A stretch of 64,000 nucleotides of DNA from Zanthoxylum bungeanum (GCA_019454045.1 SKCR01036756.1:62001-126000), one strand, 5' to 3'; counted from the first letter of the stretch, positions 1 through 10,308 are shown. The notes: generated by a model from the sequence alone, not told the origin. Translations and numbers: made by a program.

Positions 1-730
1 GCACTGACAATAAATGTCCTATAAATAATGATGATATGTCATTTCTTGGAAATGATATTCCCATAAAATACAATCGGTGAAATCTTGGCTTTCATAAAAC
101 TCTCCGAGAAATCGTATATTGAAAAATATAAGCGACCTGGTGTCTCATACGTTTTGAGCATATGAAGTCACAAACAGGCCAATCCAGGTGATAGTCACTG
201 GATTGATATTAAGAACATCATTTAGTTTCTTAAAGAACTAATGATGATGTCTTATACTATGGAGAATGAGAACTTGAAGTGACTAGGATCAATGCAGCAA
301 GTTTCCCAATCGATAAAACGACTATAAGTCGCAAACGGTACTATACAGTTTGAATAACGGAACAGTGAGCTGGAAATCTTCCAACCAAGATACTATTACC
401 GAATAAACAACAAATGTGGATTATTGTTGCAGCTGAGGCAGCAATAGAAGCCATTTGGGTCGATAAACAAATCTAATTAGATTAGATATAGTTCTTTTAG
501 CAGCTGAGCTAGACTACAGCGCATGCTAAAGAATTAATGGTCTCATCAACGATCCAGATACATACTTCGATATTCATCTGATTCGTTCGGATCATACATC
601 GTGGCGATGTGATGATCGAATAAATCGCATCAGATGATAATCATGCAAATCCGCTGACGAAACCTTTTCTCAGCAGTTTGAGCCAACCGTACATAGTTCG
701 GGTGTAAGACACTCGAGTGACTGGCTATAG
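1..730 (+). pseudogene. Decayed 3' end of copia pol (RT tail and RNase H)
   Basis: This is the last part of a Ty1/copia polyprotein with no open frame. It aligns by eye with the better-preserved copy at 49979-50930. The first 100 bases match the RT stretch just after the YVDD motif, then about 200 bases are missing, then the RNase H region follows. The end still encodes recognisable pieces of the conserved copia C-terminus (HRGDV-like, then DNHANPLTK-like, 599-665). Many stops and small indels show it is dead. The rest of the element lies left of the window. It belongs to the same subfamily as the minus-strand element at 53723-62978. Confidence 0.8.
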
Positions 731-744
731 GCCAAGTGGGAGAT
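731..744 (+). other. Polypurine tract of the copia element
   Basis: The purine-rich run GCCAAGTGGGAGAT lies directly before the LTR start TGTTGGACA. The same arrangement occurs at 50935-50951 and, reversed, at 55742-55755. In such elements it primes plus-strand DNA synthesis. Confidence 0.75.
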
Positions 745-2788
745 TGTTGGACAATTATGACCCATAGCGTCACTATTTGTACAGATCATGGTGTTGTTGT
801 ACAAATTAACTATGTGACAAAGGAGATTGCACTCTTATCATTTGTGATTAGATCACCAGATGTATAAATGATAGGAGGTCCTTATGATTTGTTCCTGGAT
901 TGAGAATGATATGAGACAGTATCAGTCCACGAAGGATAAATCATTAAATATCCCTAGTCAGAGTATTATCGAGATTGGACATCGATAATGCGTAAAAGAC
1001 TAGTATTACACTTGTGCGCGTTGTGAGGGCACAACGGCATAGTTCTCATATATTTGGGTATAGGATACTCATGCAAGTGTAATAGGAGGTTGTGTTTTAC
1101 CGATGGTACGGGAAACAGCTTCGCTCTGGATAGACCCCCTCGGAATTCCATTGGTAGTATGACTATGTGTCTATGGAAGTCCGAAATCAGGGTAGGTGTA
1201 TTTGGTCTTAACCTGAGACTTGCACCGCTAATACTTGCGACAATCAATATACTTTGGTTTTGGTCGTCCAGGGCTTTAACAGGTTCTGTGTACGCCTTTG
1301 CTGGGTATATTGAGAATCGTAGTGTGTTGGGTGTGATGTCAAGACGGAAGTATCACTCCAGTCATATGGAGATGATGGTCACGTAGGATACGGTACTGGT
1401 TCTCTTATGTACTGCAGTCATCGGGATAAAATGACAAGGTCATGTTTATCCGATTAGAGACTAGTTACCAGACATCCGACATGTGCTTCGTACGGGGCAG
1501 ACACAATTCCACCCCAGGCCTAGCACGTGATCATCCGATACTGGATCGACATACACAATACTACGTATACTACGCCTGATATAGATCGCTTATTCCTGTA
1601 AGCATGTTTCTGGAGAATTGGGTAGGCATGGCGCTTTGCTAGAAGCCAACCTTGTCTTGTAAATCGGTATAAACGTAGTACTAGGTACTTACGTGTTCGG
1701 ATAGTCCGACGACCGTATTTACTGCCAACATATCCGGGGATCTCATGGGTCGCTTCCCGAAGATTCACCGATGACGTATGACTCGCACTTTAATTAATCT
1801 GGGATTAATTGGATGAGAGAGAGAGAAAATTAATCTGGGATTAATTACGGAGATATTTTATCTGGGATAAAATATCATTAAAAGAGAGATAACGATTAAT
1901 TTGGAATTAATCGATAAAAATAATATATTCGATATATTATACGAAATTGGATTTCGACGCAGAATTAAAATTAGATTTTAATTCGGGCGAACAAGTTAAT
2001 TTAGAATTAATTCGTTAGCGACGTGAATAGTGATTTCACTAGGCATAATCATTTAATTACGTCACAACGGAAAATTCGTTAATTTGGAATTAGCGAACCC
2101 GAGCCCGGGATTATTTACGAGCGCATTCGCATTTCGAATTCGAGTGCGGCATGCAAGTCAAATCAAGCGTCAAATCGCTAGTCTCATCTAGCGTCAAATC
2201 ATTCTTCAATCAAGTGATGGATGTCTTTCACTTTGAGTGATTGACACCAGTCACTATTCATTGATTGATGTGAATGATGGAAGTAGTTGGCATAGTTGCC
2301 TTTTGACTTTTGGAATTTGAAATTTGGTATATGTTAATTTATTTTAGAAATCAATAAAACCAATTCACATTTTTCAATTCTCTCTCTTCTTTCCCCCTCT
2401 TTCTCTCTCGGTCTTGGACCGGTTCTTATTCTTCTGTTTCTGGTTTCTACCGAACAATGGAGGAGAAAAAATTGATGATTTTGTTGCAAATCAAAGTGCT
2501 AGCACACTCTAGGAGACATACCAAGGTGATAGGGCAGTAATTTCGTGAGCTTGGAATCCATTTTGGAAGCTTGGAGCTTGAAGACATCATGGAGGACCAT
2601 GACCGATTTTGAGGAGAAAAACAATGAGTTTTCCGTGAGCCTGAGAGCTTCTCAAAGGGCATAATGAGTTTTGTTCATCACCGCATTGACTCAACCGATC
2701 ATTGTGAGTATTCTGCAACTCCGTGAATGTATTCACTTTGTATTTTCATTGCTTGATGTGATCTTGGGATGCTTAGAAAATTCCAACA
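745..2788 (+). repeat. 3' LTR of copia element, about 2.04 kb
   Basis: It starts TGTTGGACA after a polypurine tract and ends TTCCAACA at the junction with unrelated gypsy LTR sequence. It matches LTRs at 43026-44795 (plus) and 53723-55741, 60951-62978 and 32917-34837 (minus) over most of its length. It contains several short repeats built on TTAATCTGGGATTAAT (about 1794-1930), also present in the other copies. The flank resumes with GGCGA; the matching target duplication lies left of the window. The short frames seen inside it recur in every LTR copy and are not genes. Confidence 0.88.
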
Positions 2789-3296
2789 GGCGACACGTGG
2801 CGAAAGAGATTATCGACACCATAGGATTGCGACACTTGGCACCTCGTGATTGGCTGATGATGATGTGGCGGTGACGTGGCACTTTGACTCGATCAACTGG
2901 TGATGTGGATGATGACGTGGCTGACATGTGGCGATGGCGATTGTCGGCACCGTAGGATGATGACACATGGCACGATGCACGTTAGCAGATCGGCTGTGAT
3001 GGTGACACGTGTCACGATGCAAGTTAGCAAAGTCAAACTTCTCAGATTCTGACACGTGGACCCGGCGCACGTTAGCACGGTGAGGCGCATGTTAGGCGTC
3101 GCGACGCTGAAAATTACTAAAATACCCTTTTGTCCAATTTTCACTGTTTTGGCTCCAAATCACCTCCAAAATGTCCTGAAACTTTATTTATATACAAAAT
3201 AACACAAAAAACATCAAAATATTCACAAAACGCAAGAAACTATACAAAATATTAGGTTAAATTAGTGGGAAATAGTGATATAATTACCACTAATCA
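2789..3296 (-). repeat. Truncated 3' LTR of the Athila-like element
   Basis: It aligns with 10467-10974 of the full LTR, including repeated ACACGTGG and TGACGTGG motifs and the end rich in CAAAAT. Read on the minus strand it begins TGATTAGTGG at 3296. Its remaining part is cut off by the copia LTR at 2788, so only about a quarter of the LTR is in the window. Confidence 0.82.
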
Positions 3297-3340
3297 CACC
3301 CACAAACCTAACATTTTGCTAGTCCTCGAGCAAAACACAA
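3297..3340 (-). other. Polypurine-type tract and conserved 3' motif of the Athila-like element
   Basis: On the minus strand a CTCGAGGACTAGCAAAA motif is followed by TTAGGTTTGTGGGTG and then the LTR start. A CTCGAGGA...GCAAA box before a G-rich tract is typical of the 3' end of plant Athila-group gypsy elements. This fixes the orientation of the element as minus. Confidence 0.7.
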
Positions 3341-4591
3341 AATAAAATAATATAAACATCTTTAAAATAAAATTTAACTAAGCCACTTTTGTAGGGATCA
3401 CGGTTGCATTTAGCGTATGCAACAAGCCTTTAAACCCCTATGTGTCCATAGTGGACGAGTTGTAGTCTCGTGACGGTTACAGCAATGATACCCACAAATA
3501 TTTTACAAAAGTAAAAAGGTAGTAAAACTAATGCACACAAAAGCAAAAAGACAAGAGAAAAGAGAATAAATAAGTTAGTGACTAATCAGGTGAAACTTCT
3601 ACTCCAAGTTACTAGTTGTTTTGTTTCTTTCTAAATTACCGAATAAGTAAATTCTCCGATTATATTTACCATTCTCCATATACACAGCCAATAAAATATT
3701 AATCAATTCAATTTTTCTCACAACAGTCACAAGTGTAGTTGATAAGAGAGTAATATTTTTGTCCTAAAGTTTTATCAGAATTCACACCTTTTTGTAGTAA
3801 TGGAATAACTTTTCTGATTTTTTTTTCTTTGATTTTTGATTTTTTTTATTTATATATAATATCTTCCGTCTATGTAGCGAGTGTTGGGTCGGTGGCTCCC
3901 AAACCAATTGGCTTTAGGGCACCATGTGTTAAGACACCCATACGGACTTAATTACTCAGACTTCAGATATATATATATTTTTGCAGCATCTTTCGATCCA
4001 TGTAGCGAGCTTTGGGCCAATGACTCTTAAACTAGTTGGCTTTAGGGCACTAGATGTTAAAACACCCTTACAGACTTAATAACTCGGATCTCAGATTTTT
4101 TTTTACTCCAATTAAATTAGAGCACTGAATATTACAAACTTTTTAATTATAGCTCATGTCCGTATGTTACCATGCATGTTGATAATACCTGCCAAATGAG
4201 CATATGAAGATTCATTTTAGTCAGTATTATGGGGAATTTACAAATTAAATAATTTAAAATAAAATAAACAAAAATTAACTTGTTTCGAAAATTGGTTTGA
4301 GATACGTCTCAGGAATGGAAACTCCTTACACATCTATCTCTCACCAATTTCACTTATTTAGTCAAAATAAAAACACAAAAACGCAAAACATTTTTGTAAT
4401 TTTTGAAACTTTTTCAATTATTTTTTTCGAAAAATTTTGGACTAAAAATAAAAACAACACACAACTAAAAACAAGATACTGATCAGCTAATTCCCTCCCC
4501 CAAACCTAAATGAGACATTGTCTCCAATGTCTTAAATAGTATAAGAAGAGTTTAGAAGATAGTACCTGGTTAGCTGAAATTATACAGGAAA
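3341..4591 (-). other. Non-coding 3' internal region of the Athila-like element
   Basis: This AT-rich region lies between the LOG-like frame and the 3' LTR. I see no credible coding frame. It holds a two-copy 128-base tandem repeat (listed separately) and several A/T runs. A stretch at 4490-4530 (C-rich, then ACATTGTCTCCAATGT) looks like a second purine tract on the minus strand. Confidence 0.6.
3864..4100. repeat. Two-copy tandem repeat, period about 128 bases
   Basis: TGTAGCGAG occurs at 3873 and 4001, and each is followed by matching text (GGCTTTAGGGCAC, then GACTTAAT, then CTCAGA or CTCAG). The copies differ at many positions, so the duplication is old. The function is unknown. Confidence 0.75.
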
Positions 4592-5245
4592 TTAAAGGTT
4601 AAGATCCAGATTAATCTGACTCCTTTTACCACGATCGTCCTCGGACCAATTTATCTTTGAAAGGATAGGGTCAATTTGTGGTTCATAGGCTAAGATTTGG
4701 TCAATTAGATCCATAACAGTTCTGGCAGTGAAGAGGAGTTCTTTTAAAGGTTTTGAAACAAACCCATTTCTCCGGGCATCATCAAGAAACACAAAAAAAA
4801 AATCATAAAATCTTTCAACGTTGTACAATCCAAGCGGTTTCTGGTGTATGTTCAGGTTCGCCCAAGATAACACTGTAAAAATTTCCTCCAATGTACCTAA
4901 GCCACCTGGCAAAGCAATAAAAGCATCAGCACGGTTAATCATTTCTACCAGTCGTTCAGATATATCTGGCACGATCAGTTCCTCTCCGTTTGATGGTTCA
5001 ATAAGATTTGCCTCTACCAAGGGTTTTGGGATGATTCCCAAAACGTGGATGCCTCCTTCCTGTACAGCTTTTGAAACGATCCTCATAAGTTCAAGATTGC
5101 ATCCGCCATATACTAAGTGCATATTCCTTGCAGCTAAGACTTGACGCAATTCATGTGCTGCCTCTACGTATTGTGGCTTAGTACCAATACTAGTACCGCA
5201 AAACACACAGATGTTTTCAACTCGTCTTCTTGAAGTGGCTTCCAT
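4592..5245 (-). CDS. LOG-like cytokinin riboside 5'-monophosphate phosphoribohydrolase, carried inside a retrotransposon
   Basis: Intact 217-codon frame with an ATG at 5245. LOG enzymes release active cytokinin bases from their nucleotides. Family marks seen: FCGTSIGTKPQY (17-26 area), LVYGG (44-48), PGGLGTLEE (113-121, the family PGGxGTxxE signature), IHQKPLGL (133-140), and R98 with E101 in the helix that reads HQRKAEM in typical LOGs. Length and domain span fit the family (about 200-230 residues). Oddities: the usual YGGGSIGLMG loop reads YGGCNLELMR, which may alter nucleotide binding. The C-terminus ends in LDLNL (213-217), matching the LxLxL EAR repression motif. There are no introns, whereas plant LOG genes normally have several, so this looks like a captured cDNA. 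It lies in the same orientation as the element, after the integrase C-terminus, in the env position of Athila elements. The fold assignment is firm; activity is uncertain. Confidence 0.88.
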   Translation of the reverse strand: MEATSRRRVENICVFCGTSIGTKPQYVEAAHELRQVLAARNMHLVYGGCNLELMRIVSKAVQEGGIHVLGIIPKPLVEANLIEPSNGEELIVPDISERLVEMINRADAFIALPGGLGTLEEIFTVLSWANLNIHQKPLGLYNVERFYDFFFVFLDDARRNGFVSKPLKELLFTARTVMDLIDQILAYEPQIDPILSKINWSEDDRGKRSQINLDLNL

Positions 5246-5297
5246 ATTTTACTCTGGATGTCTTCAAAAGTGCAATGATGAGTTGAATTTATAACAC

Positions 5298-5881
5298 CTG
5301 AAAAGGGTGAGTAAAATAATAGCACTAGTACCTGCCATATGATAATTATTAGTTAAACAGTAAAATAAATCGTGATAGTCAAAAAGTCTGGATCTTGTCA
5401 GAGAAAATAAAAGAAAACAACAAAACAAATTACAATTATTAGGAAAAGACAAAGAGATATAATATGTACAAGAAACGTAGCGGCTTGATTGACGTCTATT
5501 CGTCAGGGACAAGCTTCCCATCCAATTTTCTTATAAATTGGCAAACAGGGTCTTTTTGAGTCAGATTATCGAGACTTAACTGTTGTCTTTCTTTTTGAAA
5601 TTGTGCATATAACACACGAATTTCGTGATACACATATCCACTGGGATGCGTCTCAAGAGTTTTAGATATATCATCCAAATACTCCTTACTCAAGCCATCC
5701 CTAATGAAATTAATCTTATCTTCGCGGTTATCATACACCATTCCTAAAGAACGACAACGACTATCACAAAATATATGAGCATATTTATAACAAACACATA
5801 TTCTTTTGGCTCTCCTATTTTTAGCATAGGTGCTCATTCTTAAACTAGGAAGATGTGAAATAAAAGATTCAGAAGACTCAC
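5298..5881 (-). other. Possible intron upstream of the LOG-like frame
   Basis: On the minus strand CAG|GTGAGT (intron first base 5881) is a near-perfect plant 5' splice site, and a pyrimidine-rich CCCTTTTCAG (intron last base 5298) could be the acceptor. Splicing would place the LOG ATG about 50 bases into the next exon and remove most of the 5496-6047 frame. This is inferred from consensus matches only. Another acceptor-like TTTTTGCAG lies at 6061, just before that frame. Confidence 0.3.
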
Positions 5882-6047
5882 CTGCCAATCAGACCCTTGC
5901 TTCAATAATCCAACGAATATCAGTAAGAATACCTTTGATCATTAGTAGTCTCATCCGTTCCAAGCGAGCTTTGTAAACTTTCATCACAGATTTTTTAGGG
6001 AGAGAAGGAAATTGCTTATGAAGATTTGCGAGAGCTTCTTCCATCAT
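5496..6047 (-). pseudogene. Unknown frame of 183 codons broken by one TGA, in the env position
   Basis: A frame starts at ATG 6047, runs 52 codons to TGA (5889-5891), and continues in the same phase for 130 codons to 5496. A CGA to TGA transition would explain the single stop. The second half alone has an ATG at 5837 (113 residues). I do not recognise the protein. It is basic near the middle, has a cysteine cluster (CVCYKYAHIFCDSRC), and its C-terminal half is charged and helical in character. It sits between the integrase C-terminus and the LOG-like frame, where Athila elements carry an env-like frame. It could be an env-like remnant or a second captured host fragment. No membrane segment is evident, which argues mildly against env. 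Confidence 0.5.
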
Positions 6048-6182
6048 GAAATGACTTTACCTGCAAAAATTAAACACACAAAAATAAAACACACTAGATC
6101 ACAATATATACATAAATTGCATGGGTTGCCTCCATGCGAGCGCTAAATTTAACGTCATCAGCTAGACGTGACTACTCGAACG

Positions 6183-6491
6183 TTAAGCTGGATCTGAAAG
6201 CGTGACACTTTCTTTTTGTCGCTCAAATGATTCTACCCAGTGGTGTTTGACATGCTTATTTTTAACCTTGAATGTTTTATTGGAGTCGGGATCATGTATC
6301 TCAACGGCTCTGTCTGGTAAAACCTTGGTGATCACAAATAGACCTGACCACCATGATTTTGGCTTCCATGGGAAGAATTTCACCCTTGATTTGTTTAACA
6401 GTACCTTCTGCCCTCGTTCCAGTTGTATGCGCACTAACTTCTCATCATGTCTTTTTTTGGCCTTTTCGTTGAGCTGGTGGAACTTTTTCTC
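6183..6491 (-). pseudogene. Integrase C-terminal domain (GPY/F-type) remnant of the Athila-like element
   Basis: The frame reads from KKFHQLNEKAKKRHDEK through GQKVLLNKSRVKFFPWKP, WWSGLFVITKV and TFKVKNKHVKHHW. This is the usual C-terminal segment of plant gypsy integrase, which binds DNA or chromatin. It is in the same frame as the protease segment and separated from it only by a TAA (6492-6494). The RT, RNase H, zinc-binding and catalytic integrase domains that should lie between are missing, so the element has a large internal deletion. Confidence 0.78.
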
Positions 6492-6494
6492 TTA

Positions 6495-7441
6495 TGTTGC
6501 TTGTAGTGCAAGAATTGACTTTTTCAGTGTAAAAGACACTTTATCTTCAGGCTCCACAGACAATTGACATGTTTTAAGTTTGTCAGTAGAACTTTGCATT
6601 GCATTGGAGTTCTGAATGGTACTGTGTATCACATCAAGTCTGAAACATTCCTCATTCTTTTCATCATCTGTGAAATTCATGGCCTTGAAAACATTGAATG
6701 TTACTTCTTGGTCTTGTACCCTCATGGTTAGTTTTCCTTTTTGTACATCAATAATGGTTCGACTTGTAGCCAAGAACGGTCTCACAAGGATGATTGGCAC
6801 GTCTGCGTCTTCCTCCATATCAAGGACAATAAAATCTGCTGGGAAAATGAATTTGTCAACCTTGACCAGCACATCCTCAACTACGCCTCTTGGAAATACG
6901 AGCGTTCTATCAGCAAGTTGTAGAGAGACTGAAGTGGGCATTGTTTCTCCAATCTACATTTTCCTGAAAAATAAAAAAGGCATCAAATTAATACTGACAC
7001 CTAAATCACATAAAACCCTACCAAAGTTATGTTCTCCTATGATGCAAGGAATGGTGAAACTGCTAGGATCTTTCAACTTGGGGGAAGCTTCCTCTGAATA
7101 ATGGCGGTGTATTCTTCTGTCAATGCTATTGTCTCGTAATCTCCCAATCTCCATTTTCATGAAAGAATGTCTTTCATGAATTTTACATAGTTGGTCATTT
7201 GTTCCAAGGCTTCTGCAAATGGAATGTTGATGTGCAGCTTTTTGAACACCTCCAGGAAATGAGCAAACTGTTTGTCTAGTTTTTTTTTCTGAAGTCGTTG
7301 TGGAAAATGTGGAGTGATTCTTTCTAGTTCTTTTTCATTTGCTTCTTTTTCCTCCATCTGTTGCTTTGTTTCTTTTGGAACTTCTTCAGCAGTTGTTTTG
7401 TCTCCAACATCTTTGTTGATTTCAGTACCGCTTTTTAACAT
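6495..7441 (-). pseudogene. Gag-protease linker and aspartic protease of the Athila-like element
   Basis: The upstream part holds PHFPQRLQKKKLDKQF and FLEVFKKLHINIPFAEALEQM, the well-conserved segment before the protease in Athila-group elements. Next come FTIPCIIG, then CDLGVSINLMP (protease core; the active-site DLG is visible), LADRTLVFPRGVVEDVLVKV and PIILVRPFLATSRTIIDV. At least two frame changes and a stop around 6945-7160 break it. The protease would cleave the Gag-Pol polyprotein in the particle. Confidence 0.82.
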
Positions 7442-8714
7442 GATGGCATGGCACTACCCATTCCCTATGTTCCTTGGATTTGGTTCTGTGATGCTGGGAA
7501 GATTACCTGGGGGTCTGTAACTCTGAGCATTGGCCAGTTGTCCAATTTGATTCTCCAGTGCTTTGATGGAAGCAGATTTTCTCTGAAACATATCATCGTA
7601 CTTTTTTAACTAAGCCAATACTTCTACTATTCCTGGTTCATTTTCCTGCTCCTAGCCTTTGTTATATTGCTGGAATCCAGGTGGTGGATAGTTCTGGTGT
7701 TGGAATCCAGGTGGTGGATTGTTCTTTTGCCCTGAATTATTGCTCCATGAAAAATTGGGATGATTCCTCCACCCTTGGTTGTAGGTGTTGGAATATGGAT
7801 TGTTCCCCTATCTGTTGAAATTGTTGACATAATTTACCGTCTCTTCAAGTTGGTTTGGTTCTGGTGCTCCTCCATATGGTGAACTTGTGGATCTAGTGGT
7901 AAGAGTCTCCATGAATTTGCATATCTGATCCAGCTTGGCGTTGACCGCTGTATTGGCTCCACTTTCATAAATTCCTGCAATTCTTTGGATCATGCTCCTT
8001 TCTGTTGGCCACAAGGAATTGTTGTTGGCCATTTCTTCGATTAGGTCACAGGCATTGGCATTGATCTTCTCATTTTGCCATCAAAGCTCCTCCAGCAGCA
8101 GCATCAATTATGGTTCTCATTATTCCAGAAAGTCTATTATAGAATGTTTGGACTTGAAGCCATTTTGGAATCTCCTGGTGAGGACATTTCCGGAGTAAAT
8201 CATTGTACCATTCCCAAGCTTCGTAGAGAGTTTCCGAGTCTTGTTGTACAAAAAATGTGATATCATTCCTCAGCTTTCCAGTTCTGGTTGGTGGAAAGTA
8301 CTTTGCAAGGAATTTGGTGGCTAAAGTGTTCCAAGTTGTGATGGAACCTGCTGGTAGTGAATGTAGCCAAGCTTTAGCTCTGTCTTTCAAAGAGTATGGA
8401 AAAACACGCAGTCTCATTGCTTCTTCAGCTTCTCGGTTGTAATTGAAAGTGCCGCAAACTTCCAGGAAGTTGCTGATATGGGTATTAGGATCTTCAGTTG
8501 ATTTCCCCCCAAACTGTACAGACTGTTGAATCATCTGAATGCATGTTTTGATGTCACATGCATTTGCTGGTAAATGAGGAAGTACAATACAGGAAATGAA
8601 GCCGTCGACCACCGAAATGGTTTTGTCTCGAATTAGTATTGGTGGTGCAACTTCCAAATGTTCAGGTTCCATGTTGACTAAAGCTTCTTGGCTTTCTCGC
8701 CTTTCCCTTCTCAA
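7442..8714 (-). pseudogene. Gag of the Athila-like element, broken
   Basis: The best segment (8070-8714, 214 residues) has the Retrotrans_gag pattern: FGGKSTEDPNTHISNFLE, LRVFPYSLKDRAKAWLHSLP, SITTWNTLATKFLAKYFPP, LYEAWEWYNDLLRKCPH, and ends IDAAAGGALMAK. It then continues in other frames (7808-8032; 7627-7830, rich in G, N and repeated HLDS). No clear zinc knuckle is seen. Frameshifts and stops mean no full-length capsid protein is made. Gag would assemble the cytoplasmic particle. Confidence 0.85.
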
Positions 8715-8886
8715 CTGTCTGATGTTTCTTTCATTTTTGGGTCAAGCGGTCGGAGTTCAAGCTTCTGGTTCGTCTCATGTAGTTTCTGAGAACCTGAAAC
8801 ACAAGAAAACAACAACAATAATTATAAAGAAATTAGATACAAGTAAAGGTATCTAACCTCAAAATTAATAGTGAAAGATAATAAAT

Positions 8887-8904
8887 CCCCCGGCAACGGC
8901 GCCA
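8887..8904 (-). other. Primer-binding site of the Athila-like element
   Basis: The minus strand reads TGGCGCCGTTGCCGGGGG, six bases after the LTR end. This is the primer site normally found in Athila-group and related gypsy elements (complement of a tRNA 3' end, usually assigned to tRNA-Asp). Confidence 0.85.
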
Positions 8905-9834
8905 AAAACTTGACAGATGCTTACACACACGCGTATAACGCAAGCTCACGTATCGTTCAAGTAGTATAAAAAGTATCGATCCCACGAGGACTTAATGCCT
9001 AATCTATTAATTTTATGAGGTCAAATGATTACTAGTATCTAATAGGTTGATTGATTGATTTGAAATGCTGATGATTTTAAATTTAAAAACAAGTAAATAA
9101 AATTGCACGAAAGTAGGTTTAAGAAAATTCAATATTAGGAAACTATCTAGGGTTGTGAATCTTTCTAATATCTCTTAAAAGATGAAGTGGTTATTTCATG
9201 TTTGTGTAATAAATCGATTTACTAACCTGGAACACTAAATTATGCGAAAGCCTTTGTCGATGGTCAGACGCAAATACCCAGTATAACCCAATTAAACCAT
9301 ATGTCTATGTCAACAAAATTACCTGGATTCATTAAGTTCAAGTTCTAATTATGGCTACCCCCGCCCGACAGGTATATGTCTATCCTGTAAGGAAATCTAT
9401 TAAAGGGTTATATATCATCAAGGAAGATCGTGGGCTATTAAGTCTAAGGCTGAAACCTAAAATTCCTTTGTCAAGTTTATTTTAGATTTACCAGATATAT
9501 CTTATTAGTGGCCAATTAACAAGATGTATTAAGCTTAAGACTTAATAAGTAAACCTTTAAATTACCCAAACTATAAAATAACCCCTTATAAACCGGTGAT
9601 ATTAGAATTCATCACAACCCCAGATAACTAATTTAGTTACGACACATAATTATGGCTAGTAAAAACTTAAAAGTAAAAGACATAAAGTAAAAATACTGAA
9701 AAGTAATTGCGGTAAAGTAAAAGTTGAAAAGTAAATTACAATAAAATAAAATGCTAAGGTAAAAGGATCAACTTTTACTATTTACTATTTAGATATCTCC
9801 CTTAATATAATATATTAACTTGTGATTATTTTAC

Positions 9835-10030
9835 CAACCAGCCATATAAGCGGTAACCTGATTAAGTCAAATTAAGTACAACCAGCCATAAAGGCGGAAT
9901 CAAAATAACCTGTCATATAGGCGGTAAGAAAATTTAATTACCAACCGACCAATCTGGCGGTATCCTTGCTTAGTCAGGTTTAAAACCAGTTTAAAATGAA
10001 TTACCAACCGAAAAATATAACGGTTATCCT
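9835..10030. repeat. Degenerate short repeat within the Athila-like LTR
   Basis: About five diverged copies of a motif like CAGCCATATAAGCGGTAA occur near 9839, 9889, 9913, 9946 and 10008, separated by AT-rich text. The same LTR segment carries two inverted copies of AATATAATAT...GGGAGAT flanking the array (near 9800 and 10058). Confidence 0.55.
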
Positions 10031-10308
10031 CATTAAGTCAAATTTTAAATAGTGAATATAATATTTAAGGGAGATTAACCTAAATAGCAATAGTAAAAGA
10101 ATTACCTTTCACCCTAGCTGGGGGAAGTTACCTCCTCATGGTTGAATAGTAAAAACTGTAAAAGTAAAGAAGTAAATTACTATTATTACAGAACGTAATT
10201 AAAATTAATTACAAAACTGAAATTTAAAAGAAACTAGATGGAAAACTCTATATTTACATCAGAGAATTCAGAGAGAAAGGTACATCTAAAATTGAAACCT
10301 CGAGCTGA

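Noticed and set aside
1520..1768. Recurring frame with HEIPGYVGSK and RFTRHGWLLAK, seen in every copia LTR (1520-1768, 33799-33987, 43865-44056, 54718-54900, 61955-62137)
   Set aside because: Conserved simply because the LTRs are homologous. It is interrupted or shifted in different copies and there is no consistent start or stop. It would deserve a dN/dS test, but nothing seen supports a gene.
4821..5144. 107-codon plus-strand frame
   Set aside because: It is an exact antisense shadow of the LOG-like frame.
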